Assembly (NCBI RefSeq): GCF_916618745.1
Contig: NZ_OU745373.1
Coordinates: 942,001 to 1,006,000, forward strand
Direction of reading: 5' to 3'
DNA length: 64,000 nucleotides
DNA from: Cardiobacterium sp. Marseille-Q4385
GTDB taxonomy: Bacteria > Pseudomonadota > Gammaproteobacteria > Cardiobacteriales > Cardiobacteriaceae
A model generated the notes under the pieces. That model searched no databases. It was not told the origin of the DNA and saw only the letters and a program-made list of their open reading frames with translations. Position 1 is the stretch's first letter, and the number at the start of each line of letters is the position of its first letter. The translations under genes were made by a program, and so were the position numbers. Positions 25,749-34,589 of this stretch are shown here, one piece after another.

Positions 25749-27662
25749 ATGTCAGACGAACAAAAAGCCGGCATCAAACGACGCGGCTTCCTCGGCGGTG
25801 TCGCCGCCGCTGGTGGCGCAGCCGTTGCCGGTGGCGCCGGCCTCTTGGCCTCATCACAAACCGCGAGCGCCGAAGCGGCCTCCGAACCCAGTGATCACGT
25901 TGCCCCGGGCGACCTTGACCAATACTACGTTTTCAACTCCGGCGGTCAGTCCGGCGAACTGCGCATCCTCGGTATGCCGTCCATGCGTGAGCTGATGCGT
26001 ATCCCCGTCTTCAACTACTGCGGCGCCACCGGTTGGGGCCGTACCAACGAAAGCCGCCGCATCATGCGCGAAAAAATGCTGCCGGAAACCAAAAAATACC
26101 TTGAAGACAAGGGCGGCATCTACATGAACGGCGACCTGCACCACCCGCACATGTCCTTCACCGACGGCACCTACGATGGTCGTTACGTCTTCGTCAACGA
26201 CAAGGCGAACACCCGCGTTGCCCGTATCCGCTGCGACGTAATGAAATGCGACGCGATAGTCGAAATCCCGAACGTCTCCGCCATTCACGGCATGCGCCCG
26301 CAGCGCTACCCGAAAACCGGCTACGTCTTTGCCAACGGCGAGCACATCATCCCGTGGCCGAACGACGGTAAAACCGTCCTCGACACCGAAGACCCGAAAA
26401 AAGACTACTGGACCGCCTTCACCGCTATTGACGGCGATACCATGGATGTCAAATGGCAAGTGCGCGTGGACGGCAACCTCGACAACCTCGATGCCGACTA
26501 CCAGGGCAAATATGCCTTCTCCACCTGCTATAACTCCGAAAAAGGTCTGGACGTCGGCGAAATGTCCTCCAGCGAAACCGACTGGGTTGTCGTCTTCAAC
26601 ATCAAGCGCATCGAAGAAGGCGTGAAAAACGGCGACTTCAAAGAAATTAACGGTGTCCCTGTTCTCGACGGCACCCACGGCTCCAAATACACCCGCTACA
26701 TCCCGGTACCGAACTCACCGCACGGCTGTAACGCTGCACCGGACGGCATCCACATCGTCCTGAACGGCAAACTCTCGCCGACCGTTTCTGTCCTCGACGT
26801 GCGCAAACTCGACGACTTCTTTGACGACAAGATCGAAGCCAAAGACCTCATCGTCGCCCAGCCCGAACTCGGCTTGGGGCCGCTGCACACCGCATTTGAC
26901 GGCAAAGGCAACGCCTACACCACGCTCTTCATCGACAGCCAGATGGTCAAATGGAACATCGAAAAAGCGCGTCAGGCCTACCTGGGCGAAAAAGTTGAAC
27001 CGGTTATCGAAAAAATCGACGTGCACTACCAGCCGGGCCACAACCACAGCTCGATGGGCGAAACCAAAGAAGCTGACGGCCAATGGCTGGTCTCGCTCAA
27101 CAAATTCTCCAAAGACCGCTTCCTGAACGTCGGTCCGCTCAAACCGGAAAACGACCAGCTCATCAGCATCTCCGGCGACCACATGCGCCTCGTCCACGAT
27201 GGTCCGAGCTTCGCCGAACCGCACGATATGATCATCGTTGCCCGCAACAAAGTGAACCCGCTCAGTGTGTGGAACCGTGACGACGACTTCTGGAAAGAAG
27301 CGCGCGAACAGGCGAAAAAAGACGGCGTCGATCTCGACACCGCCAACACCGTCATCCGCGACGGCGACAAAGTCCGCGTCTATATGACCGCGACGGCGCC
27401 CGCCTACGGTCTCTCCAAATTCGAAGTCAACGAAGGCGACGAAGTCACCGTTTACGTCACCAACAAAGAGCTCATCGAAGACCTCACCCACGGCTTCACC
27501 CTGGGCGACTACGGCATTGCAATGGAAATCAGCCCGCAGGCAACCGCATCCGTGACCTTCAAAGCAGACCGCCCCGGCGTCCACTGGTACTACTGCCAAT
27601 GGTTCTGCCACGCCCTGCACATGGAAATGTCCGGCCGCATGCTGGTTAAAGCCAAAGCCTGA
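25749..27662 (+). CDS. nosZ: Nitrous oxide reductase, Tat-dependent (clade I)
   Basis: 637 residues. The N-terminus has a twin-arginine signal, KRRGFLGGVAAAGGAAVAGG. A seven-bladed propeller carries CuZ histidines (e.g. DLHHPHMS, HGMRP, NSPHGCN, PGHNHSSMG, EPHD) and the C-terminal cupredoxin has the CuA motif YYCQWFCHALHMEM. It reduces N2O to N2 in the periplasm. AGGAGA precedes the ATG. Codon use is very regular, suggesting high expression. The maturation genes nosDFYL do not follow; a terminator does. Confidence 0.97.
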   Translation: MSDEQKAGIKRRGFLGGVAAAGGAAVAGGAGLLASSQTASAEAASEPSDHVAPGDLDQYYVFNSGGQSGELRILGMPSMRELMRIPVFNYCGATGWGRTNESRRIMREKMLPETKKYLEDKGGIYMNGDLHHPHMSFTDGTYDGRYVFVNDKANTRVARIRCDVMKCDAIVEIPNVSAIHGMRPQRYPKTGYVFANGEHIIPWPNDGKTVLDTEDPKKDYWTAFTAIDGDTMDVKWQVRVDGNLDNLDADYQGKYAFSTCYNSEKGLDVGEMSSSETDWVVVFNIKRIEEGVKNGDFKEINGVPVLDGTHGSKYTRYIPVPNSPHGCNAAPDGIHIVLNGKLSPTVSVLDVRKLDDFFDDKIEAKDLIVAQPELGLGPLHTAFDGKGNAYTTLFIDSQMVKWNIEKARQAYLGEKVEPVIEKIDVHYQPGHNHSSMGETKEADGQWLVSLNKFSKDRFLNVGPLKPENDQLISISGDHMRLVHDGPSFAEPHDMIIVARNKVNPLSVWNRDDDFWKEAREQAKKDGVDLDTANTVIRDGDKVRVYMTATAPAYGLSKFEVNEGDEVTVYVTNKELIEDLTHGFTLGDYGIAMEISPQATASVTFKADRPGVHWYYCQWFCHALHMEMSGRMLVKAKA

Positions 27663-27681
27663 TACGCGGTATAGAGAACGA

Positions 27682-27714
27682 ACTCACGACGGCACTGCCG
27701 TCGTGAGTTTTTTT
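27682..27714 (+). terminator. Intrinsic terminator after nosZ
   Basis: Twelve-base stem ACTCACGACGGC/GCCGTCGTGAGT with a three-base loop followed by seven T, 20 bases past the nosZ stop. It makes transcription of nosR-nosZ into anything downstream unlikely. Confidence 0.92.
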
Positions 27715-27845
27715 ATGCCGGTTGCAAAGAGAGGAAGGCGAGGCAGTGCGGCAAAGACGGTACGGATAATGCAGCAAGTCAGCCAACACGGTGGCAGCCT
27801 TGCTGCCCTACTCTACCGCCGACGGAGAATCTCTTGGTTTCTCGC

Positions 27846-27867
27846 AAAAATGCCCCGCGAGCGGGGC
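27846..27867 (-). terminator. Intrinsic terminator after the NlpC/P60 gene
   Basis: Stem GCCCCGC/GCGGGGC with a two-base loop, followed on the minus strand by ATTTTT. An AAGCGG element lies between it and the gene (near 27907-27925). Confidence 0.65.
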
Positions 27868-27935
27868 TGTGTGCGAGGAAGTTTTTATGTTTTTACTGCC
27901 AGCCGCGTGTTATTCCGCTTGGCGGCGAGTCCAGT

Positions 27936-28787
27936 TCAATCGAAAACGTGCTCAAACGGCTCTTCTTCATCCCAGCGGTAGGCGCGCAAGCGGTATTTGG
28001 CACCCATCTGTTTTTTGTAGCGGGCGATGGCATCCGCCAGGTTTTCGACGACGACCTGCATGTGGTAGCCGCTGGCGTGGATGACGGTGTAGGCGTCGTT
28101 GGCCAGCATGACGTGACCCGGCAGGTAGATGAGGTCGCCCCGCATCAGTTCGCACAGTTCGACGCGCTGGTGCCGTTTCTTAAGAAGCATTTCTTGCAGA
28201 TCGCTGTCGCGCGGGATGTTGCGTCCGGCGCGGCGATAGGCCCACTGGCTCAATGCCGAGCAGTCAAGCCCGGCGACGCCGCGTCCGCCCCACAGGTAGC
28301 TGCGCCCCAGTTGGCTGCGCGCGGCGGCGATGGGGTCGGCAATTTTGTCGGCAGCGGCGACATGGCGGCGGTGTAGCCAGTTACCGTCTGCGAGTTGCAG
28401 GTAATCACCCGCTTTGTCGATGATGGTGAGGCAGGAATCTTGCGGCAGGGCGGTGCGGTAGGGGCTTTTCAGGTCAGGTTCGGCAGTGATGGGGGTGATG
28501 GCAATCGTGGTGTAGGTGTAAGTGGGTTTATCAGGGACGGTTTCGATGGCATCTAGCGCCACCCAGCCGCTGTAATGGTCGCGCAGGGATTGGGCGTGGA
28601 TATAGTCGCCGTCTTGCGCGTAGATTCGCAGCGGTTCGCCGTAGGTGTACTGGCTAAGGCGTGCGCTCGCGGTGTCGGGTGCGGCATACACCCAGGTTTC
28701 TGGCACGCGCACACGCGCGTAACCTTGCGGTTCTCCCGCCGGGTAGAGGCGGGCAGTGTTTCCGCTTTCGACTTCTATGTCGTACAT
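27936..28787 (-). CDS. NlpC/P60 cysteine peptidase with SH3-like domains
   Basis: 283 residues, no signal peptide. The N-terminal ~140 residues hold two bacterial SH3-type segments (RVRVPETWVYAAPDTASA.. and ITAEPDLKSPYRT..). The C-terminal NlpC/P60 domain has YLWGGRGVAGLDCSAL (C176), PGHVMLAN (H225) and YTVIHASG (H237) as the catalytic set. The layout is that of YkfC/dipeptidyl peptidase VI enzymes, which cut L-Ala-gamma-D-Glu-diaminopimelate peptides released from murein. Absence of a signal suggests a cytoplasmic recycling role. Single gene; terminators lie on both sides. Confidence 0.85.
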   Translation of the reverse strand: MYDIEVESGNTARLYPAGEPQGYARVRVPETWVYAAPDTASARLSQYTYGEPLRIYAQDGDYIHAQSLRDHYSGWVALDAIETVPDKPTYTYTTIAITPITAEPDLKSPYRTALPQDSCLTIIDKAGDYLQLADGNWLHRRHVAAADKIADPIAAARSQLGRSYLWGGRGVAGLDCSALSQWAYRRAGRNIPRDSDLQEMLLKKRHQRVELCELMRGDLIYLPGHVMLANDAYTVIHASGYHMQVVVENLADAIARYKKQMGAKYRLRAYRWDEEEPFEHVFD

Positions 28788-28845
28788 AGTTGTTCCTTTG
28801 CCGCCAAGCGGCCATGGGTATGCCCGTCTCAGAAAGGCATCCGAG

Positions 28846-28893
28846 AAGGCGACGCGCCGCAGACCGTACTGGCGATACGGTCAAGGCGCGCTG
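28846..28893. repeat. Correia-like core remnant
   Basis: AAGGCGACGCGCCGCAGAC, GTACTGGCGATACGG and CAAGGCGCGC follow the inner part of the MITE at 19205-19312, without the terminal repeats. It lies between the NlpC/P60 gene and the 3' end of fbp, and an AAGCGG fragment is next to it (28804-28810). It can fold into an imperfect hairpin. Confidence 0.55.
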
Positions 28894-28922
28894 ATATGCT
28901 CAGGTGGATTGCCGGCCTGGCA

Positions 28923-29930
28923 TCATTGATCGGGGTTGTCGCGGATCATCTCCATGACTTTGCCGACCATGTTTTTTGAGCCGACGTAAAGCGGCACGCG
29001 CTGGTGCAGGGCGGTCGGCTGGATATCGAGGATACGGCGGTAGCCATCGGTGGCACTGCCGCCCGCCTGTTCGGCGAGGAACGCTATCGGGTTCGCTTCG
29101 TAGTTCAGGCGCAGTTTACCGTTGGGGTAGCTGCTGCCGGATGGATACATATAGATGCCGCCTTTGAGCATGTTGCGGTGGAAGTCGGCGACGAGCGAGC
29201 CTATGTAGCGCGAGGTATAGGGGCGTTTGGTAGCGCTATCGAGTTCCTGGCAGTATTTGATGTATTTTTTCACGCCGAGCGGGAATTTGAGGTACTGCCC
29301 TTCGTTGATGGAATACATGCTGCCGTCTTCGGGAATGCGGATGTTTTCGTGCGAGAGGCAGAAGATGCCGAGTGAGGGATCGTAGGTGAAGCCGTTGACG
29401 CCGTTGCCGGTGGTGTACACCAACATGGTTGAGGAGCCATAGACGATGTAACCGGCGGCAACCTGTTTGTTGCCCGGTTGCAGGAAGTCTTCGAGCGTGA
29501 CCGGGGTGCCGACGGGCGTCACGCGGCGGTAGATGGAAAAGATGGTGCCGACGGCGACGTTGACGTCGATATTGGACGAGCCGTCAAGCGGGTCGGTGAG
29601 GACGACGTATTTGGCGTTCTTGTTTTTCTCGCTGGGGAAGGCGACGAAGTCTTCTTCCTCTTCCGAGGCGAAGCCGGCGACGTTATCGCGCGCCATGAAG
29701 GCGGCCTTGATTTTCTGGTGGGCGAAAATATCAAGTTTCTTCTGCGCTTCGCCCTGCACGTTTTCTGAGCCCGCTTCTCCGAGGATGTCATTGACGAGAC
29801 CGGCGCGGTTGATATCGCGGTGCAGCACCTTGGCGGCAAGGCGCAAGGCGGACAAGATACCGCTCAGTTCACCGCTCGCCTGCGGGTATTCCGCCTGCCG
29901 CATCACGATGAATTCACCCAGACTTTGCAT
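28923..29930 (-). CDS. fbp: Fructose-1,6-bisphosphatase class I
   Basis: 335 residues from ATG at 29930, chosen for the GGAGG site directly upstream and MQSLGEFIVMRQ, the normal family start. DPLDGSSNIDVNVAVGTIFS is the metal/substrate motif; EEEEDF and the AGGSATDGYRRILDI region match class I Fbp. It catalyses the irreversible gluconeogenic step. It stands alone, divergent from yjdM. A class I aldolase (fbaB) at 43.8 kb serves the same pathway. Confidence 0.96.
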   Translation of the reverse strand: MQSLGEFIVMRQAEYPQASGELSGILSALRLAAKVLHRDINRAGLVNDILGEAGSENVQGEAQKKLDIFAHQKIKAAFMARDNVAGFASEEEEDFVAFPSEKNKNAKYVVLTDPLDGSSNIDVNVAVGTIFSIYRRVTPVGTPVTLEDFLQPGNKQVAAGYIVYGSSTMLVYTTGNGVNGFTYDPSLGIFCLSHENIRIPEDGSMYSINEGQYLKFPLGVKKYIKYCQELDSATKRPYTSRYIGSLVADFHRNMLKGGIYMYPSGSSYPNGKLRLNYEANPIAFLAEQAGGSATDGYRRILDIQPTALHQRVPLYVGSKNMVGKVMEMIRDNPDQ

Positions 29931-30056
29931 GATTCCTCCAAAAATGCACAAAAATAAACACGACTTATTATAACGCCGCCTTGTCATGAGTCCAATGCCG
30001 CACAATGCGGGCAAAGGGGGCTAAAATTGCCCATTCATCCACAAAAGGAAATTCCC

Positions 30057-30395
30057 ATGAGCGAACTCATCTGCCCGCAGTGCGGCTGCGACTATGCCTA
30101 CCACGACGGCACCAGCAACATCTGCCCCGAATGCGCCTTTGAATGGCAGGACGGCGAGACCGTCGCTACTCATGACGACGATCAGGTGCTGGACGCTAAC
30201 GGTACGCCGCTTGCCGACGGCGACACCGTCGTCCTCATCAAGGCACTGAAACCGAAAGGCAGCAGCCAGAGCATCAAGCAGGGCACCAAAGTGAAAAATA
30301 TCCGCCTCATCCCCGGCGCTGACCACAACATCGACTGCAAAATCGACGGCTTCGGCGGCATGATGCTCAAATCCGAATTTGTGAAAAAGGCCTGA
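30057..30395 (+). CDS. yjdM: YjdM/PhnA family zinc-ribbon protein
   Basis: 112 residues from ATG at 30057 (AAAGGAA site). The N-terminal zinc ribbon is CPQCGCDY..NICPECAFEW; the C-terminal part (DANGTPLADGDTVVLIKALKPKGSS..IKQGTKVKNIRL) is the PhnA domain. Once thought to act in alkylphosphonate use, the family's real function is not settled. Two bases separate it from yggS, so the two are probably co-transcribed. Confidence 0.9.
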   Translation: MSELICPQCGCDYAYHDGTSNICPECAFEWQDGETVATHDDDQVLDANGTPLADGDTVVLIKALKPKGSSQSIKQGTKVKNIRLIPGADHNIDCKIDGFGGMMLKSEFVKKA

Positions 30396-30397
30396 CC

Positions 30398-31162
30398 ATG
30401 CCCGCTCCGCTCTACCCGCAAGCGACTACCGCCGCCGAAATCACCGCCAACCTCGCCCATATCAACGCCCGCATCGCCGCCGCCTGTGCCGCCTGCGGAC
30501 GCGATCCGGCCAGCGTGCGCCTGTTGCCCGTCAGCAAAACCGTGCCCGCCGAACGCCTGCACTACGCCTATGAAGCGGGCATCCGCCTGCTCGGCGAAAA
30601 CAAAGTGCAGGAAGCCTACGACAAATGGCAGGCGCTGGCGGATCTGGATGGCCTCAACTGGGCCGTCATCGGCCACCTGCAAAGCAACAAGGTCAAATAC
30701 GTCGCCCGCTTCGCCGCTGAATTTCAGGCGCTGGACAGCCTGGATATCGCCGAAAGCCTTGACCGCCGCCTGCAACAGGAAGGGCGCAGTCTGGATGTCT
30801 TCGTGCAGGTCAACACCTCGGACGAGCCGCAAAAATACGGCATCGCGCCTGACGCCGCCGCTGCCTTCATTCGTGCCTTGCCGCAGTACAGCAGCCTGCG
30901 CCTGCGCGGCCTCATGACCCTCGCCCTCTTTTCCGACGACAAAGACGCGGTGCGCCGCTGCTTCATCCGCCTGCGCGAACTGCGCGATGGCCTGCAACAA
31001 CAAAATCCCGCCGTCGCCGAACTCTCCATGGGCATGTCCGGCGACTTTGAACTGGCCATCGCCGAAGGCGCGACCACCGTGCGCGTCGGCCAGGCCATCT
31101 TCGGTGCGCGCCGCACCCCGGATAGCGAATACTGGCCGGGACTCGCGCCGGAAGGACATTGA
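30398..31162 (+). CDS. yggS: YggS-family PLP-binding protein
   Basis: 254 residues; an alanine-racemase-like TIM barrel. LLPVSKTVPAERL holds the PLP lysine (K47); GENKVQEAYDKW, IGHLQSNKVKY and LSMGMSGDFELAIAEGATTVRVGQAIFG are family signatures. YggS/PLPBP proteins buffer pyridoxal phosphate and influence amino-acid and vitamin B6 balance. pdxY lies 170 bases downstream, which fits a B6-homeostasis group. Confidence 0.94.
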   Translation: MPAPLYPQATTAAEITANLAHINARIAAACAACGRDPASVRLLPVSKTVPAERLHYAYEAGIRLLGENKVQEAYDKWQALADLDGLNWAVIGHLQSNKVKYVARFAAEFQALDSLDIAESLDRRLQQEGRSLDVFVQVNTSDEPQKYGIAPDAAAAFIRALPQYSSLRLRGLMTLALFSDDKDAVRRCFIRLRELRDGLQQQNPAVAELSMGMSGDFELAIAEGATTVRVGQAIFGARRTPDSEYWPGLAPEGH

Positions 31163-31332
31163 GCCACCGGCACTCGTCAATCTCCGGAAATTTCTTCTTC
31201 CGCAAGCGGGGCGCTAAGCGGGACAAAACCCCGCTTCCCGCCTGCTCACTGATGCCTTCGTAATCGCCATCGTTATCTCGTCAGCCGCCCTTTTCCCGTC
31301 TCGAACGAACCCCGCACATAAAGGAAATTACC

Positions 31333-32169
31333 ATGTCCCTCGACTACGCCGCCCGCAACCCGCTACCGCTTGATGTCATCAGCATCCAGTCGCAAGTCGT
31401 CTATGGCACTGTCGGCAACAACGCTGCCCTGCCGACACTCGCCGCGCACGGCCTGCGTGCCGCCGCCGTGCCGACCGTCCTTTTCTCAAACACCCCGCAC
31501 TACGACACCATCCACGGCGGCGCCATTCCCGCCGACTGGTTCGCGGGTTATCTCGCCGACCTCGACCGCCGCCGCGCGCTGGCAAGCACCCACGCCGTCA
31601 TCCTCGGCTACCTCGGCAGCACCGAACAGGCGATACTGCTTGCCGACTGGCTCGACGCCCTGAAAGCGCGCGCCCCCACCATCCACATCGGCATCGACCC
31701 CGTTTTGGGCGACGATAACTGCGGCCTCTACGTCCGCCCCGAACTCGCTGCCTGCTACCGCGAACGCCTCGCCGCCTGCGCCGACCTCATCACCCCGAAC
31801 CACTACGAACTCGGCTACTTGAGCGGCACCGCCCCGCAGCATGAGGCGGAAACCGTCGCCGCTGCGCGCAGCCTGCTCGGTGTACGGCTGCATACCGTCG
31901 TCGTTACCAGCAGCCCCGGCGGCGATAGCGACCACATCGCCAACCTCATCGTCACCCGCGATGACGTCGCGACTACCCGCCACCCGCGCATTGCCAGCGA
32001 CGTCAAAGGCACCGGCGACGCTTTCCACGCTGCGCTCACCGCTGCCCTCCTTACCGGTAAACCGCTCCAAGACGCCGTGCAACAGGCGGGCGACTGGGTT
32101 GTCGCTGCCCTGCGCCACACCGCTGCCCACGACTATGGCGAGCTGGATTTCCCGCCGCGCGGTGCATAA
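31333..32169 (+). CDS. pdxY: Pyridoxal kinase
   Basis: 278 residues of ribokinase-like fold. ISIQSQVVYGTVGNNAALP at the N-terminus binds pyridoxal, LITPNHYELGYLSG is the central motif, and DVKGTGDAFHAAL contains the catalytic Asp. The length and start agree with PdxY more than PdxK. AAGGAAATTACC precedes the ATG. The 170-base gap from yggS contains a possible hairpin (GCGGGGCGC..CCCCGC) and a fragment of the AAGCGG repeat. Confidence 0.92.
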   Translation: MSLDYAARNPLPLDVISIQSQVVYGTVGNNAALPTLAAHGLRAAAVPTVLFSNTPHYDTIHGGAIPADWFAGYLADLDRRRALASTHAVILGYLGSTEQAILLADWLDALKARAPTIHIGIDPVLGDDNCGLYVRPELAACYRERLAACADLITPNHYELGYLSGTAPQHEAETVAAARSLLGVRLHTVVVTSSPGGDSDHIANLIVTRDDVATTRHPRIASDVKGTGDAFHAALTAALLTGKPLQDAVQQAGDWVVAALRHTAAHDYGELDFPPRGA

Positions 32170-32275
32170 CGATGCCGCTTGGCGGCTGCTCAGGCAGCAC
32201 AACACGGTAGAAAGGAAAACGTAGAGACGTTGCCTGCAATGTCTCAAAAACCACCCCCTCGCCTATCCCGCTTGG
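32170..32275. repeat. Dispersed repeat pair after pdxY
   Basis: Reverse AAGCGG elements at ~32173-32185 and ~32266-32277, with one copy of the GAGACGTTGC palindrome between (32223-32244, one mismatch). The order element-TCAGGCAGCACaACacGG-palindrome is the same as in the 18.7-19.2 kb tandem unit. Confidence 0.75.
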
Positions 32276-32278
32276 CAT

Positions 32279-32310
32279 AAAAAAACCTCCCCACAGGGGA
32301 GGTTTTTTTA
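32279..32310. terminator. Bidirectional intrinsic terminator
   Basis: Symmetric AAAAAAACCTCCCC/GGGGAGGTTTTTTT with a three-base loop between the convergent pdxY and AI-2E transporter genes; works for both strands. Confidence 0.93.
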
Positions 32311-32329
32311 TGCAGCACAGAGCAGGCAT

Positions 32330-33409
32330 TCAGAGCAGCCCCTGCCGTTTCAGCTCGTTCTTCACATAGGCGTAATACACGGGGGCGATGATGATGCCGC
32401 CGATGCCGAAAATGCGCTCGAAGACAACCATCACCAGGAGCAGTTCCCAGGCGGTGGATTCGATTTCCGCGCCGATGATTTTGGCGTTGAGGAAGTATTC
32501 CAGCTTGTGGATGACGACAAGGAAGGTAAGCGAGGCCAGCGCCACATAGAGCGAGACGCCGAGACTCAGGATGATGATGACGGCGTTGGAGATGAGGTTG
32601 CCCACGACCGGAATTAGGCCGACGATAAAGGCAATCGCCAGCACGGTGAGGCGGAAGGGCAATTCAACGCCGAAGATCGGCAGCACCGCGTAGAGGTAGA
32701 TGCCGGTGAGGGCGGTATCAATCAGCGAGATTTTGACCTGCGCGATGAAGACGCGCTCGAAGCTGCTCTGGAAGGTGATGACGCGGCGCAGCAGTTCGGC
32801 CTTGAACACGGGAATGACGCTGCGATCATGCTGTTTGTGCAAGCGGTGGAAACTGAGCATGGTACCGATAAGGATGCCGATGAGGATGTGCACGAAGATG
32901 GTGAGGCTGTTGCGGCTGATGCGGGTCAGGGTGTCGCTGTATTCGCGGATGAGGCCGGAGAGTGTGCTTTTGACTTCATCGAGATTGTCGGGGAGGAGGT
33001 TCAGGATAAAGGCGGGCAGGTCTTTGCTGTTTTTGGTGTCTTCGAGAATCGCCGCCAGCTTGCCGAGCATCACCCCGATGCGTTCACCGCTCAGCAGCTG
33101 AAAGGCGCTCAACGCGAACAGGAAAATGCCGAGCAGCACCAGGCCGATGGTCATGGTGGAGGAGAAAAGGTTGATGTGGCGCATGCTGGCGAAGCGTTGC
33201 AGTACGGTGTGACGCGGCAGCAAGCGGCGGCAGAGCCAGAGGATGAGGCCGTTGGTGCGGGTGATGAAGACGAAGGTGAGGATGATGGCGAGCAGGAGCG
33301 GCAGCAGGTGGTATTGCAGCACCGCCCACAGGGCGAGGGTCATCAGCAGGTAGGAAACGTTGCGGTAGAGCGCGTTATCGGACGGAGGCAGGGTGTGAGG
33401 CATGGTCAT
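32330..33409 (-). CDS. AI-2E family transporter / PerM-like permease
   Basis: 359 residues with about eight TM segments in the family layout: two pairs at ~15-50 and ~75-105, a soluble stretch (~110-165), and the C-terminal group with GLIPVVGNLISNAVIIILSL. That last motif and FGIGGIIIAPVYYAYVKNELK are typical of the AI-2E (formerly UPF0118) family, whose members export AI-2 or act as Na+/H+ antiporters. Substrate not assignable. A second ATG two codons on is also possible. Upstream is an A7-C/G6 homopolymer stretch near 33412-33427. Confidence 0.87.
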   Translation of the reverse strand: MTMPHTLPPSDNALYRNVSYLLMTLALWAVLQYHLLPLLLAIILTFVFITRTNGLILWLCRRLLPRHTVLQRFASMRHINLFSSTMTIGLVLLGIFLFALSAFQLLSGERIGVMLGKLAAILEDTKNSKDLPAFILNLLPDNLDEVKSTLSGLIREYSDTLTRISRNSLTIFVHILIGILIGTMLSFHRLHKQHDRSVIPVFKAELLRRVITFQSSFERVFIAQVKISLIDTALTGIYLYAVLPIFGVELPFRLTVLAIAFIVGLIPVVGNLISNAVIIILSLGVSLYVALASLTFLVVIHKLEYFLNAKIIGAEIESTAWELLLVMVVFERIFGIGGIIIAPVYYAYVKNELKRQGLL

Positions 33410-33506
33410 CAGGTAAAAAAACGGGGGGCGGGATTATAGCGGTTCCGCCTGCCGCGCGGCTTGCCCTGCGTGCTACCATGCCGCCCCCATCCGCAAGGAA
33501 ACTCCG

Positions 33507-34565
33507 ATGACCGCACCTGTTCCCGGCGATATTTTTGCCGCTTATTCCCCTCTCGGTGATTGTTATACCGCCTATCAATTCATCCGCTATCAGGAAACGA
33601 AGGCCAATCAACTGGCCACGACGCATATCCTGCCTTTTATCGGTTTTTATGCCCGCCCGGAGGATATCGATATTCATCATTTGACGCTGCCGCAAAAGCA
33701 CATGATGTATGTCGGCGGACAGCATCATCAAACCGCCTTTCATGCGATTGAAGCTTTACACGGCTATATTCCGCAGGATCATATCCGCATCGGCCATTTG
33801 CCGCTCTTTGCCGATACCGAGCCGGTGATTTATGGCGGCAATATGAATGCCCCCGCCTTTATTCCTCAGGAAAACCGTGTGGCGCCTTATGACCGTCCCG
33901 TCGATAGCAGCGCCTGGCAGCACGATAGGGTGTTTGACATGGCTGCCTTTGTTGCCGCGCAGCCGCAGACGCGAGTATTGATCATGCGCAATGTCACGAT
34001 TCTGCATTTCGAGAAAGTGACGCAATTAAGCCGATTGCGCGCGATTTCTTTTTTCGATGTGCGGATAGAAGCCGAGGTGATTCCCGATTTGTCGCTGTTG
34101 CCGGATTTGAATTTTGTCTGGATGGCGGGGGTGCCGCATGGCATCGGCAGTGCCGTGAAAAAGCAATTGCAGGCGCTTGCCAAGCAACGACCGCAGCGCA
34201 TTACCTATGAAATGACCAAGTTGCGCAAACCGGAATGGTATGCCGCCTATGCGGACAATCCGTTATTTGCCTTTACCGAAGCGGAACATATTCCGCTGAA
34301 AGAGGCGAAAAAAGCCGTCAAGATTTATCAGGACACGCTCAAGCAGGCATTGGCTTTGCCCGCCGTCGCCCTGCAAGCCGGGCTGGAGCGCCTTGCTGCC
34401 GACTACGCCGCTGCTTTTAATCCGTTCGCCTGGATCGAAACGGAAGAACGCGAGTTGATCTGCGCCGCCTATTGGCAGATTGCCCATCTCGCCGCTGGGA
34501 AACACGGCGCAGAGGCTGATCTGGAAGCGGTACAAGCGGCCATTGACCGCGTGCGCGACTGGTGA
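33507..34565 (+). CDS. Unrecognised protein, Imm26-like N-terminus
   Basis: 352 residues, no signal or TM segment. The start TAPVPGDIFAAYSPLGDCYTAYQF weakly resembles the Imm26 immunity fold (GDxFaxPL..G.Y.yyqv). The middle contains TRVLIMRNVTILHFEKVTQLSRLRAISFFDV, which reads like leucine-rich repeat strands, and the C-terminus is helical (YQDTLKQALALPAVALQAGLERLAADYAAAF). Base composition is visibly less GC-rich than neighbouring ligA, suggesting transfer. No toxin gene is adjacent. It ends 24 bases before ligA on the same strand and may be in its operon. Confidence 0.6.
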   Translation: MTAPVPGDIFAAYSPLGDCYTAYQFIRYQETKANQLATTHILPFIGFYARPEDIDIHHLTLPQKHMMYVGGQHHQTAFHAIEALHGYIPQDHIRIGHLPLFADTEPVIYGGNMNAPAFIPQENRVAPYDRPVDSSAWQHDRVFDMAAFVAAQPQTRVLIMRNVTILHFEKVTQLSRLRAISFFDVRIEAEVIPDLSLLPDLNFVWMAGVPHGIGSAVKKQLQALAKQRPQRITYEMTKLRKPEWYAAYADNPLFAFTEAEHIPLKEAKKAVKIYQDTLKQALALPAVALQAGLERLAADYAAAFNPFAWIETEERELICAAYWQIAHLAAGKHGAEADLEAVQAAIDRVRDW

Positions 34566-34589
34566 ACCCTCTCAGTAAAGGAACTTTGC

